Assembly (NCBI GenBank): GCA_963678675.1
Contig: OY783192.1
Coordinates: forward strand, 37,417,250-37,481,249
Reading direction: 5' to 3'
Source: Xiphydria camelus
Lineage: Eukaryota > Arthropoda > Insecta > Hymenoptera > Xiphydriidae
Length of the DNA stretch: 64,000 nucleotides
In this document: positions 30,905-42,463 of the stretch, piece by piece
How the letters are laid out: each line of letters begins with the position of its first letter
Position numbering within the stretch: the first letter of the stretch is position 1
Notes under the pieces: generated by a model
Databases searched by the model: none
The model's input: the letters and a program-made list of their open reading frames with translations, nothing else
What the model was told of the DNA's origin: nothing
Position numbers and translations under genes: made by a program

Positions 30905-32483
30905 GTGAGTCTTTGCACTCGATTGCTATTGCTCGATCATTGCTCTCTTCGATGTGAATTCACTCCCTGACTGGATACTACTCGCCGTAACCGATGAGAT
31001 GAGCCGAACATCTTCGCGTCGATCGTACGCGCCTGTGACGTTTGTTTAATAAACTTACCTACCGCGTGCAAATAAACACGCGCGCCCCCCAGTGTGAGTA
31101 GTTTCTTTTACGAGAAATTCGTGACTGACTCTGCCTGGAGACAAGAGGTAAAGCGAACGGAGAACCACTGTGATATCGCCGCTCGCATTGGAAAACTCGG
31201 AGAGGAGCGTCACTCGCCTCGCCCCACGCCGCCGCGCGATACCTGCAATCGCGTGAAAGTGCAAGTGGCGCGACGCGAGGCTCTCTTTTTTTTTTTTTCC
31301 CCCTCGACAAGCGACGAAGCACTCCGCGTCGTCTCGAAATTCGGAACGGAAAATTTCCGTGCCCCGGCGTATCGCTCGAGCTTTCCCCCGCGTCTCGGCA
31401 CTGCACGCTCTACGTTCCTCGCGAGGGCGGAAATTCGCACACATCATTTCCGACGCGACAAGAGCCACGACGATGATCACAGCTTCCGCCGGAGACGCGG
31501 TATCGATCACCGCCGCGCTCCCGTCGTCGATATCGCGTCGACGCGTCCGTCTCGATCCTTTCGTCACCCGAGCCTTTCGCGGCGTCGCCGTCGCGTGGCC
31601 TCTTTCAGCCGCGCGCGTTTTACCGAGAAACGAAATAATTCGTCGCGCACCGGCGGGTTTCGCAAGCCGTCGAAATGCCGCCGCACGGCTTCGCGGCGAT
31701 TCGTCTTCCGGGGGGCGAGGAATTGTTTTGCAAACGCGATATTTCACGATTTTCGCGGGCGCGTCGCGTCAAGGACCCACGTGCCTTCTGGGGGGAGTTG
31801 GGATTTCTTCGCGATGCTATCTCCGGGAGGAGGGAGAGAGAGAGGATTTCTCCCTGCCGCTCGGAGCTGGCGAGAGGAATTGTGTAGCGGGACTCTGGAC
31901 TGCTCGCGGTACCGGTACCGCTCGGTGGATCATTATCGCGTTCCGTTCATCCTCCTCCGCCACTCGTCGGCCCTGCGTTCGTGAGAAGTCTCACGTGGCT
32001 GAAGTTTTAAACGTTCGTTCGAACGAAAAATGTCGACTTTTTGAGAGCCGAAATTGAGTTTATATCGATTGCTGGATCTGTAGAGAATTTTTCGCGAATA
32101 GAGCGACTGTCGGAAATGAGGCGATCGACAAGCTCAACAGTGAGCCGTGGTCTTTTAAAATCGACATTTTCGTTTAAACGAACGTTCGGAACTTCAGGCG
32201 CGTGGAGTCTCGAGGACGCGCGAAAACTCCGGCCACCGAGGAAAACCGCGTCGCCACCAATTCGATGAGCGGTCTTCGGGATTATTTCCACATGCGGAAA
32301 ATCACGAAGCGGCGCGGCCGTGGGACGACTGGGAAATCTCATTTCGTCGCGGTAAATTGGGTCCGCGTTTATTTCGGTCGTTAAAAAGCGAGGTTTTAAG
32401 CCGCCCGCGGTTGTAACAGGCTTGACGCGCGTTAAATTGTATACGCGTCGGTATCGAGTGTTCACGAGTGAGCGTATATCATG
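30905..32483 (+). other. Start of the very long ATP10 intron, CpG-rich
   Basis: Donor GTGAGT at 30905. Very CpG-rich with overlapping Arg/Ser-rich open frames on both strands, which is the composition effect rather than coding. A short inverted repeat around 32005-32045 and 32150-32195 (AACGTTCGTTCGAACGAAAA / CGTTTAAACGAACGTTCGGA) frames a small palindrome of about 190 bp. Confidence 0.4.
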
Positions 32484-32695
32484 TGAGTCGAAACTTACTC
32501 GCCGGGAGTGAAACTTCTTCAGTCGTTATTGTCTCGTTATTCGTGGACTTTTGACCTGCATCGATGCAAGACTTTGTTGGGAGTAAGAGTGTGATCTTCA
32601 AAGGAGTATTATAAAAAAATAAGAGCCAAAAGCTCACGGATAATGAGATGATAGTAATTGAAGTTTTTTTTCTGCCAAGTAATTTTAGACTCATA
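32484..32695. mobile_element. Palindromic MITE, family A, copy 2
   Basis: Left end TGAGTCGAAACTTACTCGCC, right end GCCAAGTAATTTTAGACTCA, with the shared inner TTATTGTCTCGTTAT / ATAATGAGATGATAGT. Confidence 0.7.
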
Positions 32696-33174
32696 CGTTC
32701 TGCGGCTAAGACAATTTTTAACAGCGACGACACGCGTTCCCCCTCGAATTAGATTTACCGTGGGCTCGTCGCTCGGGAACCGGAAATCTCGCCGTTTTGT
32801 ACTATTTTACGTTCTATTTCAATACCGACGGACGTGCCTCGCACCGGGAAAGTGGTTTGGTTGGTGGGGTCGATTAGGACAATCGATTCGATTAGACGAT
32901 CTGTCTTGTCTTCGCACGACGTTTTCGCGCTTCGTGCAGCATCAACTCGTCACTCGTCGACTTTCGACCCGCGCGTCGGTGTAAATCTTTTTTATAGACG
33001 AAAGTGTACTCTCTGAAAAAGTACTCCGCCAAATCTAACCGAATGTCCGGAGGTAACGAGATAATTGCGGTCGAAGCGAGCGCGGCGATACGTCGACGCT
33101 GCTCTCTGATAATCTCGTTATCGCTCGACGAAGCGATTCGTTTGTTCGATTAATTTATACGCCATTTACACACT

Positions 33175-33581
33175 GAGAACAAATATGGTATATATTCAAT
33201 TGAATCACAGAGTTTACGGGTGGGAAATGTAGAATTATTTACATCGACTAATATATAAATTTGGTTATAGCGATTAACGGCTACACAGAGAAAAAGAATA
33301 GTAAATTTGACTAAATTGGCGGTTACAGACGATATAGTTACTTCAATTAAATAATTTGATTATGATGATTAAAAAATGTTTGACGAAAACAAGCCCTAGT
33401 CAATTCTACCAAATTGTTAATCTTCGCCGCCCGTGATCGTTAATTTGGCCAAATCTATGAAATTTTTTTTTCTCAGTGCATTTGAAGGAAACAGACTGTA
33501 ATCCATTCGAGTCAATTATCAGTCCAAGTAACTAGATCTGCACTGATTTAGTTGAATCTACTGCATTTTTGTCTCAATGTA
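33175..33581. mobile_element. Palindromic MITE interrupted by another MITE
   Basis: Left arm CACTGAGAACAAATATGGTA and right arm ending TGCATTTTTGTCTCAATGTA are inverted copies, separated by an inserted element at 33284-33480. Confidence 0.6.
33284..33480. mobile_element. MITE nested in the 33175-33581 element
   Basis: Begins ACAGAGAAAAAGAATAG and ends TTTTTTTTTCTCAGTGCA, with inverted inner TTTGACTAAATTGGC / GCCAAATC-like arms. Confidence 0.55.
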
Positions 33582-33700
33582 CGCCTTTTAAAGCCCGTAT
33601 CTACTCTGGCTTTTCACTTACATATTTATCACGGATCAGCCGATGATCGATGACCGTCGAGAAATCCGTCGGCAACGGGTACACCGACGCGTTGTAACTT

Positions 33701-34406
33701 AAAGCTAGGAATCCACTACACTCGACTCGACTCGACTCGACTCGACACGACGCGTTTCTGATCGCATGATTTTCCATGTATTTAAATGGCGTAGAAATCC
33801 ACTAGGCTCGACACGACTCGACTCGACTCGACACGACACTTTTCTGGCTGGCCAGAAATTTGTCGCGTCGAGTCGAGTCGAGTCGAGCCTAGTGGACACG
33901 GTTTGCGTGCACATCGAGATATGGACCGATGAACGAACAGTTGAATTGCGGCAGTCTGGCTTGGAAAGTCTAGAAGATTTTACATTAATTTCGCAGGGGA
34001 ATGGAGGAGGATCTCATTAATAAAGTTAGAGCATATGAGATGCTGTAAAATATACATAGTTTGAAATGTAGAGACCAAAATATAATATATGCAACGCAGC
34101 TTGAGAAGAAATCTCAAAAGCCTTGAACAGACCAAGTAAACATAAATAGGTATATATAGTAAATTTCTATCTGTATAGATGTTACAGAGAAGCAATAATT
34201 GGAAAAATTATAGAGCCATACACGATGTATCCTTGTACGTTAAAATTTAAAAGGACGAAGCACTACCGTTGGATCGAGTAGCGTCGAGTCGTGTCGCGTC
34301 GATTCCAGTGGACACACCACGCAAATTTTTGTCACCGTGTCGTGTCGAGTCGTGTCGTGTCGAGTCGAGTCGAGTCGAGTCGAGTGTAGTGGATTCCTAG
34401 CTTAAA
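33701..34406. mobile_element. Inverted-repeat element with CGACT pentamer tracts and a decayed MADF-like domain
   Basis: Ends GCTAGGAATCCACTACACTC and GAGTGTAGTGGATTCCTAGC are perfect inverses, flanked on both sides by TTAAA. Subterminal regions are (CGACT)n/(AGTCG)n tracts at 33720-33745, 33810-33893, 34275-34305 and 34335-34385; 33806-33893 is itself a hairpin. The centre (33915-34130) resembles a decayed coding sequence; see the pseudogene entry. Confidence 0.7.
33925..34135 (+). pseudogene. Degenerate MADF-like domain fragment
   Basis: Frame pieces read WTDERTVEL, then DLINKVRAYEML, a stop where a Tyr is expected, NIHSLKCRDQN, and after a +1 shift EEISKALNRPSK. Order and spacing (L-I-x-x-V ... 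L-Y ... D ... W-E-E-I-x-x-x-L) follow the MADF domain, often associated with PIF/Harbinger elements and with insect regulators. At least two stops and one frameshift. Assignment is by eye. Confidence 0.45.
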
Positions 34407-34408
34407 AG

Positions 34409-35561
34409 ATTGGCCTCTTCGTGCGTGGTGCACGACACAACGACAACATCGGCTCTCGCTCGCGCTTTGACGCTCGCTCGATTATCGCGGTCGCTGCATG
34501 AAAATGCGCGAGTTTTATTGACAGCGTCGCACGCGTAACGCGAATTTGCGAACGGAGTGCGCCCAGGAGGAGGCGTCGGGTCGGCAGACGCGCTCGCATA
34601 CAATGTACCGAGACTTGTAGGTCAATCGATAAATGAATGAACAGCGGGAATCGGGTCAGTGACACGCATACGCGCCACGAGGACGAACGCACACGCGTGC
34701 GTACGCGCGAGCGACGGCGAAGGGCCCCGGCGAATCCCAGCTCCCCGCCAACAGATCGCGTGGCGCTGACGCGTTTACTTATTTACGCGACACGCGTTGC
34801 GTGTCTACGACCTTGTCGCGCGGTTTCCACGAGCCACGAGACATCCGAATGCCCGCCGCAAGTGGGACGTCGAGCGGTGCGATCGCGAGAGGATGTGTTG
34901 CGATATCCGCGGGGTAATTAATTATGCGCGGGGACGCAAGCCGTTCTTTGTCCGGTAAAGTTCCTCGATTCTGTTGAGAATCGAAATTGCTGAAGTCGAT
35001 CGGACGACGCGAGAGAAATGCGGCAACTCAAGGGAGTATTGGCTCATCCGATGCATCAGGGTTGTGCTCAATGAGTCGTCATTAAGCAAGCATATTTATG
35101 TCGTTAAATAATTTCGAGCCAATTCGAATAGAATGCTAAATGTGTGTGTTCAATATGTGCACAATTTTTCATGCTGCTCTACAATAAATAAAGCGATAAT
35201 TTGAATAACGCTGTAGTGTACAATTTACCATTCTTTGAAAAATAATTATTTTTTCTAAACTCATGTGGCACAATAAATGCAGACTTCTCTCAGAACAGTC
35301 GATCATATTGCAGTTTGTATGAATCTTGTGACGAGATCTTTCAAGCCTATCTGGAAATGGAATCGAGCGGTCGGCTCGTAAATTCGACGATGATTTCGTC
35401 ACGCGCGGGTCGGCTGCGTTACCAAACTTTATCGATCGGTTCGACGCAGCCCGCGAGAAGCGAGATTCTCTTTCTCTCTCTCTCTCTCTCTCGACGAGAT
35501 CGTTATGTCCGATTGGCTTTTAGGCTCCGATGTCGCTTCGATCGAACTTCGAGGGTATCTG
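34409..35561. other. Intronic sequence, nothing recognised
   Basis: CpG-rich to 34920, then AT-rich. Only a CT microsatellite at about 35470-35493 stands out. Confidence 0.4.
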
Positions 35562-36100
35562 CAGGGTTGTCACAGAACTGGAAAATCGTGAAAAGGTCAG
35601 AGAATTTTGTCGGGGGTGTGGAAAATCTGGAAAAAAAGTCAGGGAATTTCAAAAATTTCTCGAAGAAAGAACATTGCGCCATTTATTGAGCCACCGATGT
35701 GTGATATCAAGGAATATTGAACCAATGTTTTGCGACGTGGCATAAATATGCCTACAACTTGTGTGATGCTTTTGCAATAATAGCAAGAGAGAATATAGTT
35801 TAAATTTTGTTAAATTATATTTCATACTCTTGATATCTTCTTTTTTCACTGATCCATGCGTGCGACGAGTATGTTCCATTAAATTATTCGATTTTCTACA
35901 GCTTTCGTTATGCTCGCGCTTTCTTCGAGCATATATACTACTTTTTTTATATTATTTCATGAACCAATTATAAATGCTTCTCGTACTCTCTCGACGCGCT
36001 TTTACGAGTCAATTAAATGGCATGGAAAAATGCGATTTTTGCTCCGGATAACGTGGCAAAATCAGGAAATTCTTAAAATCAAATTTTCCTTGCAACCCTG
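35562..36100. mobile_element. Element with CAGGGTTG/CAACCCTG ends
   Basis: Begins CAGGGTTGTCACAGAACTGG and ends TTGCAACCCTG. The left part has the repeated phrase GGAAAATC...AAGTCAGGGAATTTC, also seen in DNA2 intron 2. No transposase is visible. Confidence 0.55.
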
Positions 36101-38565
36101 ACCCAGCCTCCGCGTAGCCAGAAAAATGTTTTTCGATCCCGACGAACGGACAATTATTTCGCCGAAACCGAGCCGGAGGCAAATCAGCGAATGTCCGCTC
36201 GCGCGAATCAATTAAATTACGTCCGAGTCAAACAAACCTCTACCGTCGCAGCGGATGTTTGCTCACTCCGGCGTGCAGCCGTGCGCGATTAAATTTTGGA
36301 AGGCGGCGGACGGCTTCGCAAGTTAACCGAATTATTGAGCAATCCGACCGCCAGTAGCGCGCGGTACGGTCGGCTCTCTCAATTATCGAGTAGACGCCGC
36401 GTTGCCCGATGAGGTTTCAACCCCCGCATTAAACGCCCCCCGTTGCCCGATAAATGGCCTACGCCGCACACCCGAACGCGGCCATCGAAGAGAGCGACGG
36501 GGCTTAATTATGGGAGGTAACACGGGAAAAGGCGACGTGGCCGCCGACGCGGTTTTTCTTCGTCCCTTTACTCCTGCCCTTTCGCCCACTGGAAAGTTCA
36601 CCCGACCACTTTGATCGTGACTGCGGGTCGTTTCGAAGGACTCGCGGTCATATTGATTCGACGTCGCATTTCGCGGACTAGCCGGGCCACGCTTTTCTTT
36701 TTTATTCGCCCATCGCCACCGCCTCGAAAGCTCGCCGAAAGTTGATCCATTTCCCCCGCTGCTCGAACTCTGACCCCCTCCTTCTCCTCTTTCTCGATCA
36801 CTCAGTTTCGCGTGTATTTTTACGCAAACTCCCGAAACCTATGGATTCGTCGATGAAATGTGAAAGAAACGCCGAGATATCGATGATTTTCTGGGTAAAA
36901 AATAATTTCTCGCGCGCAGAATCGCCGATATCTTATATTTCCCTCGAGGTGTCGACCGGGCGAGCCTGCTTTTCGTAATCAGCGCAACAAAGTACACAGG
37001 ATTGGAGCGATCGAGCGATCGGTTTCAGAGATTTCGATTTTTTGATAAAAAAATGTCAGGTTTTATTTTATCAGTGTAGACGAGGTTCTCGTGCGCGATT
37101 TTCATACGGAGCGTGCGTCGAACCCGAGACGTTTCAGACTACGAAACGTTCCTGGAAAAAAAAAAGAAAAAGTTTAGAAAGCTTCTCTACACCGTGAAAT
37201 GACTCCCCACCGATTGACCCCGATCGCTGCCAGCTCCAACCGCTCATTCGCGCATGTTAATAGCGCGACGGTGGGTGATGAATTAATACAGCAAACCCAC
37301 CCACCTTCGCGCGAATAAATACTACCCGTATGTGGAGTTCTCGAAGCGACAGCGTCGATGAAAATAGCCGTCGGGGCGCTGCGATTTCCGTGCGATCGAG
37401 ATAATCGTCGCGCAACGACCCCCGAGCGACGTCGTTGGTTCGACAATTACGCGACGATACATTGTCCCCAGCTTCGATCTAAAATGGGTCGATCGACGCG
37501 AAAAAGTCAATCGGCGCTCTCTCGATTCCACTTGCAGACGTTGCGAGCGCCGCTCGATCTTGGGTGGCGATACGAATCGCTTGATCTTGATCCTCGCCGG
37601 GTGAACGGGGCGACCTCGAGGAACTCTCACGGCCACCGGATCCCGGACGGGCGCTCCGCTTCTGGTTTGCCCGCCGCGTAACTCGTCGTCCTCTTTTTTT
37701 TTTCCCCCCCTCCCATAACCGCAGGCCGTTCCCAGTTATTCCATAATCGGGAGATACAGATATAGTACAGGCCCCCGATGCACTTGGCGCGGTAGTCGTG
37801 ACGCGCGGAGGGGGGACGTTCGCGGTGCCAGTGGCGCGATGTTTATCGGTAATCTAGCTGGTTTTTTTTATGCCCGTGAGAAGAGCGGGAAAGAATCGGA
37901 TAGCCGTGCGATATTTTCCACGCAGAAGGAGTGGCTGCAAACCGGGAAATATCGGAGAATTTGATCCGACGGGGTATTTTCGATTTTGATCGGAAATTAT
38001 TATAAACAAAATTTTAAGATTAATTTCGCGAAATTTCTTGCAACCTCGAGTTCCCGCGTTACAGTTATTTACAGCTCCGTTGATTTGACTGCACGAAACT
38101 CTTGATAGGAATAACAAAATCAGGGAATATTTATGAAATTTGATCCGAAATGTATAGGGAAAGATCAGAGAAAAGTCATGGAATCAGTCCCTCGTAGATC
38201 GTATAAACACACTGCCACGCGTATTATGCGGAGCACCGCGACCGATTTGCATCGCGCTGATACGCATACATATGTATAAGCGTGTCCGCCCGTTGTGTGG
38301 AGGCAACGCATTTAATAGCACCTGTCGTTCCTCGCCCGTATAGTATCCCTGTTACTATACCTCCTGTATACACGTCCGCTCGTCCTGCCGCGGTAACGGG
38401 AACACAATATACCGGGTCGTGGTCCGCTCCTAAAAAGACGGAGTACCGTATTCGAGCGAGAATTCCGAGTATCGGACGTATTCCGCGTTCCTCGCGCCGC
38501 GCCGTCGGCGCCGATCGATGCAGTCAGCTCCGATCGTCGAAGAAGTGTAGATCGGCGGATGGGGT
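36101..38565. other. Intronic sequence, nothing recognised
   Basis: CpG-rich with several short A or T runs (37157-37167, 37695-37705). Minor direct similarity to the GGGAAA-type repeat occurs at 37940-38190. No gene or RNA recognised. Confidence 0.4.
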
Positions 38566-38568
38566 GCA

Positions 38569-38880
38569 CGGAAAAAAAAAAATGATTTTGCCGCATCGGC
38601 AAAACTAGGTTTTGCTGGGAACTCTTTGCTGTCGCGACAGAAATATCATCTCTGGCAGCAAACGATATGTTCAATGGTAACAAATGTATAACTACACAAT
38701 CACAGTGAAATTTTTTTTCCGTACAAATATTTACCATCCCAACAAGTATTTCAACCATTATTCAACATATATTTTGCTGCCACAGGAAATATATTTGTCA
38801 CGGTGGGGGGGGGGGGGGGGGGGGCAAGAAATTCTCGGCAAAATCTAGTTTTGCTGAAACTGCAAAATCATTTTTTTTCT
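38569..38880. mobile_element. Palindromic MITE containing a G20 run
   Basis: Left AAAAAATGATTTTGCCGCAT and right TGCAAAATCATTTTTTTTCT ends are inverted, with repeated GCAAAACTAGGTTTTGCTG / GCAAAATCTAGTTTTGCTGA inside. An uninterrupted G20 tract lies at 38805-38824. Confidence 0.65.
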
Positions 38881-39004
38881 CTCTAGACCGGGGCGAATCG
38901 GATCATACATAGATCCGTATAATATATTTCTTATGTCGTATTGAAAGTGATCGTTTCGAGATCGCTCGTATTAGTTCGTTCCTCTACGATGAAGTAACAC
39001 GAAC

Positions 39005-39310
39005 AATCGAAATGCTCATTTTTGTCACTCAGTGTCAAATACTCGGTTTCACGGGCGTCCTCGACGCATGTGAAATCATCTTTCACACACCAATTCGTGA
39101 AAAGTTGCGCAGTGCGTGAAATGACCTGCGCAGTGCGTGAAATCGTCAACCTCGTATTTGACACTCAGTGACGAAAAATAGAATTCGTTATTCGGTTGTT
39201 TCGCGCCGTTCTAACGAGTGTGATTGCCGTACTCGCTTCGCTCGTGCGGCAAACTTCACACTCGCGTTAGAAACAGCGCTTCACGCCCTAATAGCGAAAA
39301 TAACTATTTC
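39005..39310. repeat. Compound palindromic repeat
   Basis: Left half: TTTTTGTCACTCAGTGTCAA (39016) is inverted at TTGACACTCAGTGACGAAAA (39158-39177), enclosing a direct repeat of GCGCAGTGCGTGAAAT. Right half (39209-39276): CTAACGAGTGTGATTGCCGT pairs with GCGGCAAACTTCACACTCGC around a TCGCTTCGCTCG loop. Confidence 0.65.
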
Positions 39311-39319
39311 TCACCAATA

Positions 39320-40014
39320 TCAAAAAATATAGATCTGTGATCCGATCATTTATCTCGGGCTACCCTAAACGCGCGCGAAATTCCCCCTCCGCTATCTCCG
39401 GCTGTATTTTGTGGGACAGTAGAGGAGTGCGTAGGAGAGTCCTCGTGGATATTCCAGATTCGCGTCACCCGATGAAACGACTCGCGTGTTCGGACGCTGT
39501 CTATCTTCTTCTTTTTTCGTGCCAGTCAAATTCGCCCGGGCCGCGTCGTGATGTCAAGACGATGACGTAACCGCAGTCGTCGCCACTCCTCCCTTCGCGC
39601 CGTAACCCCTCGCGACCTCCAGCGATTCGCTCGACGAGCGAACCGACAAATCGAGACTCGCGCCGACACCCCGTCTCCGCGCGCTTATCGTGACGCAATC
39701 GCTTCGATCGGCCGGCGAGAACCGAACGCGGTGGTTCCGCGTCGGGAGGCGTGCGCGGGCTGCGTCATCGGACGCGAGATAGTGGATATAATACCCGTTA
39801 CTCGGTTTCCCGCGGGGATGACGAAAATCGTCGACGTCAGTGAGAGCGTGTCGCGCTCGCGCGTTTTTTTGTTTTCGTTCGATCGGAGGAGCCTCGAGTC
39901 GACCTCACGCGAGGAGGACGATACGGGGAGAGGGTCGCGCGTGAGTGCCGAGATTATCGACACGGTCCGGGGGAATTTGTGTTTTTTTTTTTGAGGAGGA
40001 TGAGTTAGACAAGT
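39320..40014. other. Intronic sequence, nothing recognised
   Basis: CpG-rich; open frames on both strands look compositional. Confidence 0.4.
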
Positions 40015-40075
40015 ATAAGGTAATGATATATTTTTATGCAAAGCTTTTTCTCAATACGTGATTATGAAAATCAAT

Positions 40076-40165
40076 ATATCGATACCTTTTTGCCAAAGTG
40101 TATCGTAAGTGACTTGGTTGGAAACGTCACTGACAATACTTTGGCCAAAAGGTATCGATATTCCG
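40076..40165. repeat. Hairpin within the family F element
   Basis: ATATCGATACCTTTTTGCCA at left is inverted by TTGGCCAAAAGGTATCGATA at right, around GTCACTGAC-type sequence. Confidence 0.65.
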
Positions 40166-40220
40166 GAATTATGATAATATAATATAATATAATAATATAA
40201 TAGATAATATAATATAATAT

Positions 40221-40419
40221 ACACTGAGAAAAAAAAAAGATTAAAATTTATTCCGTTAGAAGGATAATCTGAGTACGAAAGGTAAAACAGATCAAAAATT
40301 ATCCTTCCAGAGTATAAAATTTAACCTTCCTTAGAAATATTTTCGATCCACTTTACCTTTCGTACTCAGATTATCCTTCTAACAGAATAACTTTTAATCT
40401 TTTTTTTTTTCTCAGTGTA
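40221..40419. mobile_element. CACTGAG-ended MITE flanked by TA, nested in the family F element
   Basis: TA-CACTGAGAAAAAA ... TTTTTTCTCAGTG-TA. Inner arms TTAGAAGGATAATCTGAGTA and TACTCAGATTATCCTTCTAA are perfect inverses. The TA on both sides suggests a Tc1/mariner-type transposase mobilised it. A right-half fragment recurs at 50163-50240. Confidence 0.8.
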
Positions 40420-40580
40420 TAATAGAATTCAGAATTAATATAATATATTTCCTTATGAAATGCCCTTATACGAGTATATTTCACAACGGAGTTCCTAATT
40501 TTCATAATCACGTAGGGGATAAAAGCTTTATACGCAATAGTATTAAATTTAATACAATTTTTTTTACCGTGTATCACTAT

Positions 40581-41546
40581 GAAACCTGATTAAAATTTGA
40601 TGTATGAATTTTTATATCCTTACGGATATTGGACTTAGCCCTTCGGCTACTGTGTGTGGGACAGTTACCTTATTCTGGTATCATCATATCGCCAGGTTTA
40701 TTATCTTTATTGTTATCTCAAAGGCACATCGAAACGGTTGTTATTTCGTCGAGTAGGTACATTTGTGGGGGATACGTATATATCACATTTGTGTGTGCCG
40801 ATAGGAAGCCAACAACGCGAATAAGCTACTCCACGCTCTGTCCTCGCAATCTCGTCCAATTTGCGCTTCAGCTGCAGCGCTTGTATACGTAGGCGGCATG
40901 CGCTGCACTCATTGTCAGTACGACTGCCGCAGCCCCGTTTATTTCTGCGTGCATCTCTTTCAAACTCTCTCCGCTGCTGCAGTGTATAAATACATAGCAG
41001 AGAGGCATACTATCGGACTCGGAGGGGAAAGTTTTTCCTCGACGGCGTTAGCGTCGGTCTCGGTTCTCGCGCGGAAGTTACGCGGGGAGCTAGACGAGAG
41101 CGAAACATTGTTGACGAATTTGTCAAATGATGGTTCCCGCTTACCAAATCCGCGATTACCGCGCGGATGTACCGATACGGACTCTTCTCGATGTAATCGC
41201 GATCGACGATGACAACGGTCGGTGACGGGAGTCCCTCGGCGGCGCCGCGTCGCTCGATCGCGAATCTCTCTCACGCTTTCTAGCGTCCACCGATCGGTCG
41301 GTTGTGCTTTGGTCTATCGACAGTGCTCTTGCGAAAATACGGAATCCCCGCTGTATTATATTCATAGAGAGACTTTTGTATGATCGTCACGACACTGATA
41401 CGAACTACGATAATTGATGGTTCTGAAGTCTACGTTCGTTTTGCCGCATTGAATTAGAAAGAATATCGGTTCTTAAATAAATCATTAAATTTTTACATGA
41501 TAATGTGATTCAAATTAATTGCTGTATTTCTTCCAGCAATATCGTA
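40581..41546. other. Intronic sequence, nothing recognised
   Basis: No gene, RNA or strong repeat seen; CpG-rich from about 41030 to 41280. Confidence 0.4.
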
Positions 41547-42460
41547 GGGTAAAGTCGGTAAATACGCCCCACATTTCAAAAAAAAATCATAACTCGAGGA
41601 ATTTGAAACAAACTTTATTTTAAAAAACAACAAAAATTTGGCAGGACATTACACTTCTTAAAAAAAATAAAAATACGACAAAAATTATCAAATAGCTTCT
41701 ACAAAAAATAAAAAACCATTCACGTCAAATGGGGCGTATTACCCACCCCAGGGGGAAATACGCCCCATATACTTAATCGCCTTCTGCAGATAAATTTTTG
41801 GCACAAACATCACAAACTGTGCCATGGGAGGTGCACGTTTCATGTAGCCATCCACGACATGCTGTGCATTGAATCCAGTCCACTTTGAACTTCGTGGTGT
41901 AATAGTGGTCTCGACATTTGACGCAAATATCTTCCGCCTCGTCAGAGAGTTCGTCCGACGATTCCAAAGGTAGACACATCTCAGAATTTGATGACGACTC
42001 CGAATTTTGACTCTTCTGGCCTTTTTCTGCATTCCCTGTACATCTTTTATGATTGGCTGGCTCTAGGTGGGGCGTATTTCCAAAACCGGGGGGAAATACG
42101 CCCCACCGTTTAAATCTCCACACGCTACAGGTGCTAACAATCTACATGTTTCAGTTTTTAGTTTAATAAACGTACTTTCTGACGCCGTACTTGAAACTTA
42201 CAAAATGCACAATCACAACTCAATAATTCGGTATCTATAAACTTACGAGCAAATTTGTAGTACTCAAAGACACCAAATTATTCACAAAACAAATTTTATT
42301 TCCATAACGCTAGCTGAAATCTTAATAAGTGCGCGAGTTCTCTGGTAAGACACAGACATTCGACTGATGACTACCGCCTCAGCGACATATACCGACGCAT
42401 AATGTAGTTTCCATGTACTGGGGCGTATTTCCTCCCGGGGCGTATTTACCGACTTTACCC
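41547..42460 (-). mobile_element. TIR element with a PHD-like transposase tail
   Basis: The 24-bp ends starting GGGTAAAGTCGGTAAATACG are perfect inverses and are flanked by TA. Internally the motif GGGGCGTATT or its inverse AATACGCCCC recurs about seven times (41561-41570, 41730, 41755-41765, 42069, 42095-42105, 42420, 42437). The only coding trace is the minus-strand C-terminal fragment at 41773-42123. The rest of the transposase is missing, so the element is non-autonomous. Confidence 0.8.
41773..42123 (-). pseudogene. Truncated transposase C-terminus with zinc-binding cysteine cluster
   Basis: 116 open residues: a Ser/Glu-rich acidic linker then ICVKCRDHYYTTKFKVDWIQ, CTACRGWLHETCTSHG and VCDVCAKN. 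This C-x2-C ... W-I-Q-C-x2-C-x-x-W-x-H-x-x-C ... C-x2-C pattern is PHD-like and, from memory, common at the tail of pogo/DDE_1-type insect transposases. No DDE core is present. Confidence 0.65.
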
Positions 42461-42463
42461 TAT

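Larger units (their letters stand above)
40015..40580. mobile_element. Palindromic MITE, family F, copy 1, with nested insertions
   Basis: Outer arms: GCAAAGCTTTTTCTCAATAC, GTGATTATGAAAATCAATAT at left and ATTTTCATAATCACGTAGGG, GATAAAAGCTTTATACGCAA at right. Between them lie a 31-bp-arm hairpin (40076-40165) and a separate MITE (40221-40419). Related uninterrupted copies are at 47447-47690 and 49106-49330. Confidence 0.7.

Noticed and set aside
31055..32057. Long Arg/Ser-rich open frames on both strands (230-296 residues)
   Set aside because: They overlap each other in several frames in very CpG-rich DNA with few stop codons, and none resembles a known protein.
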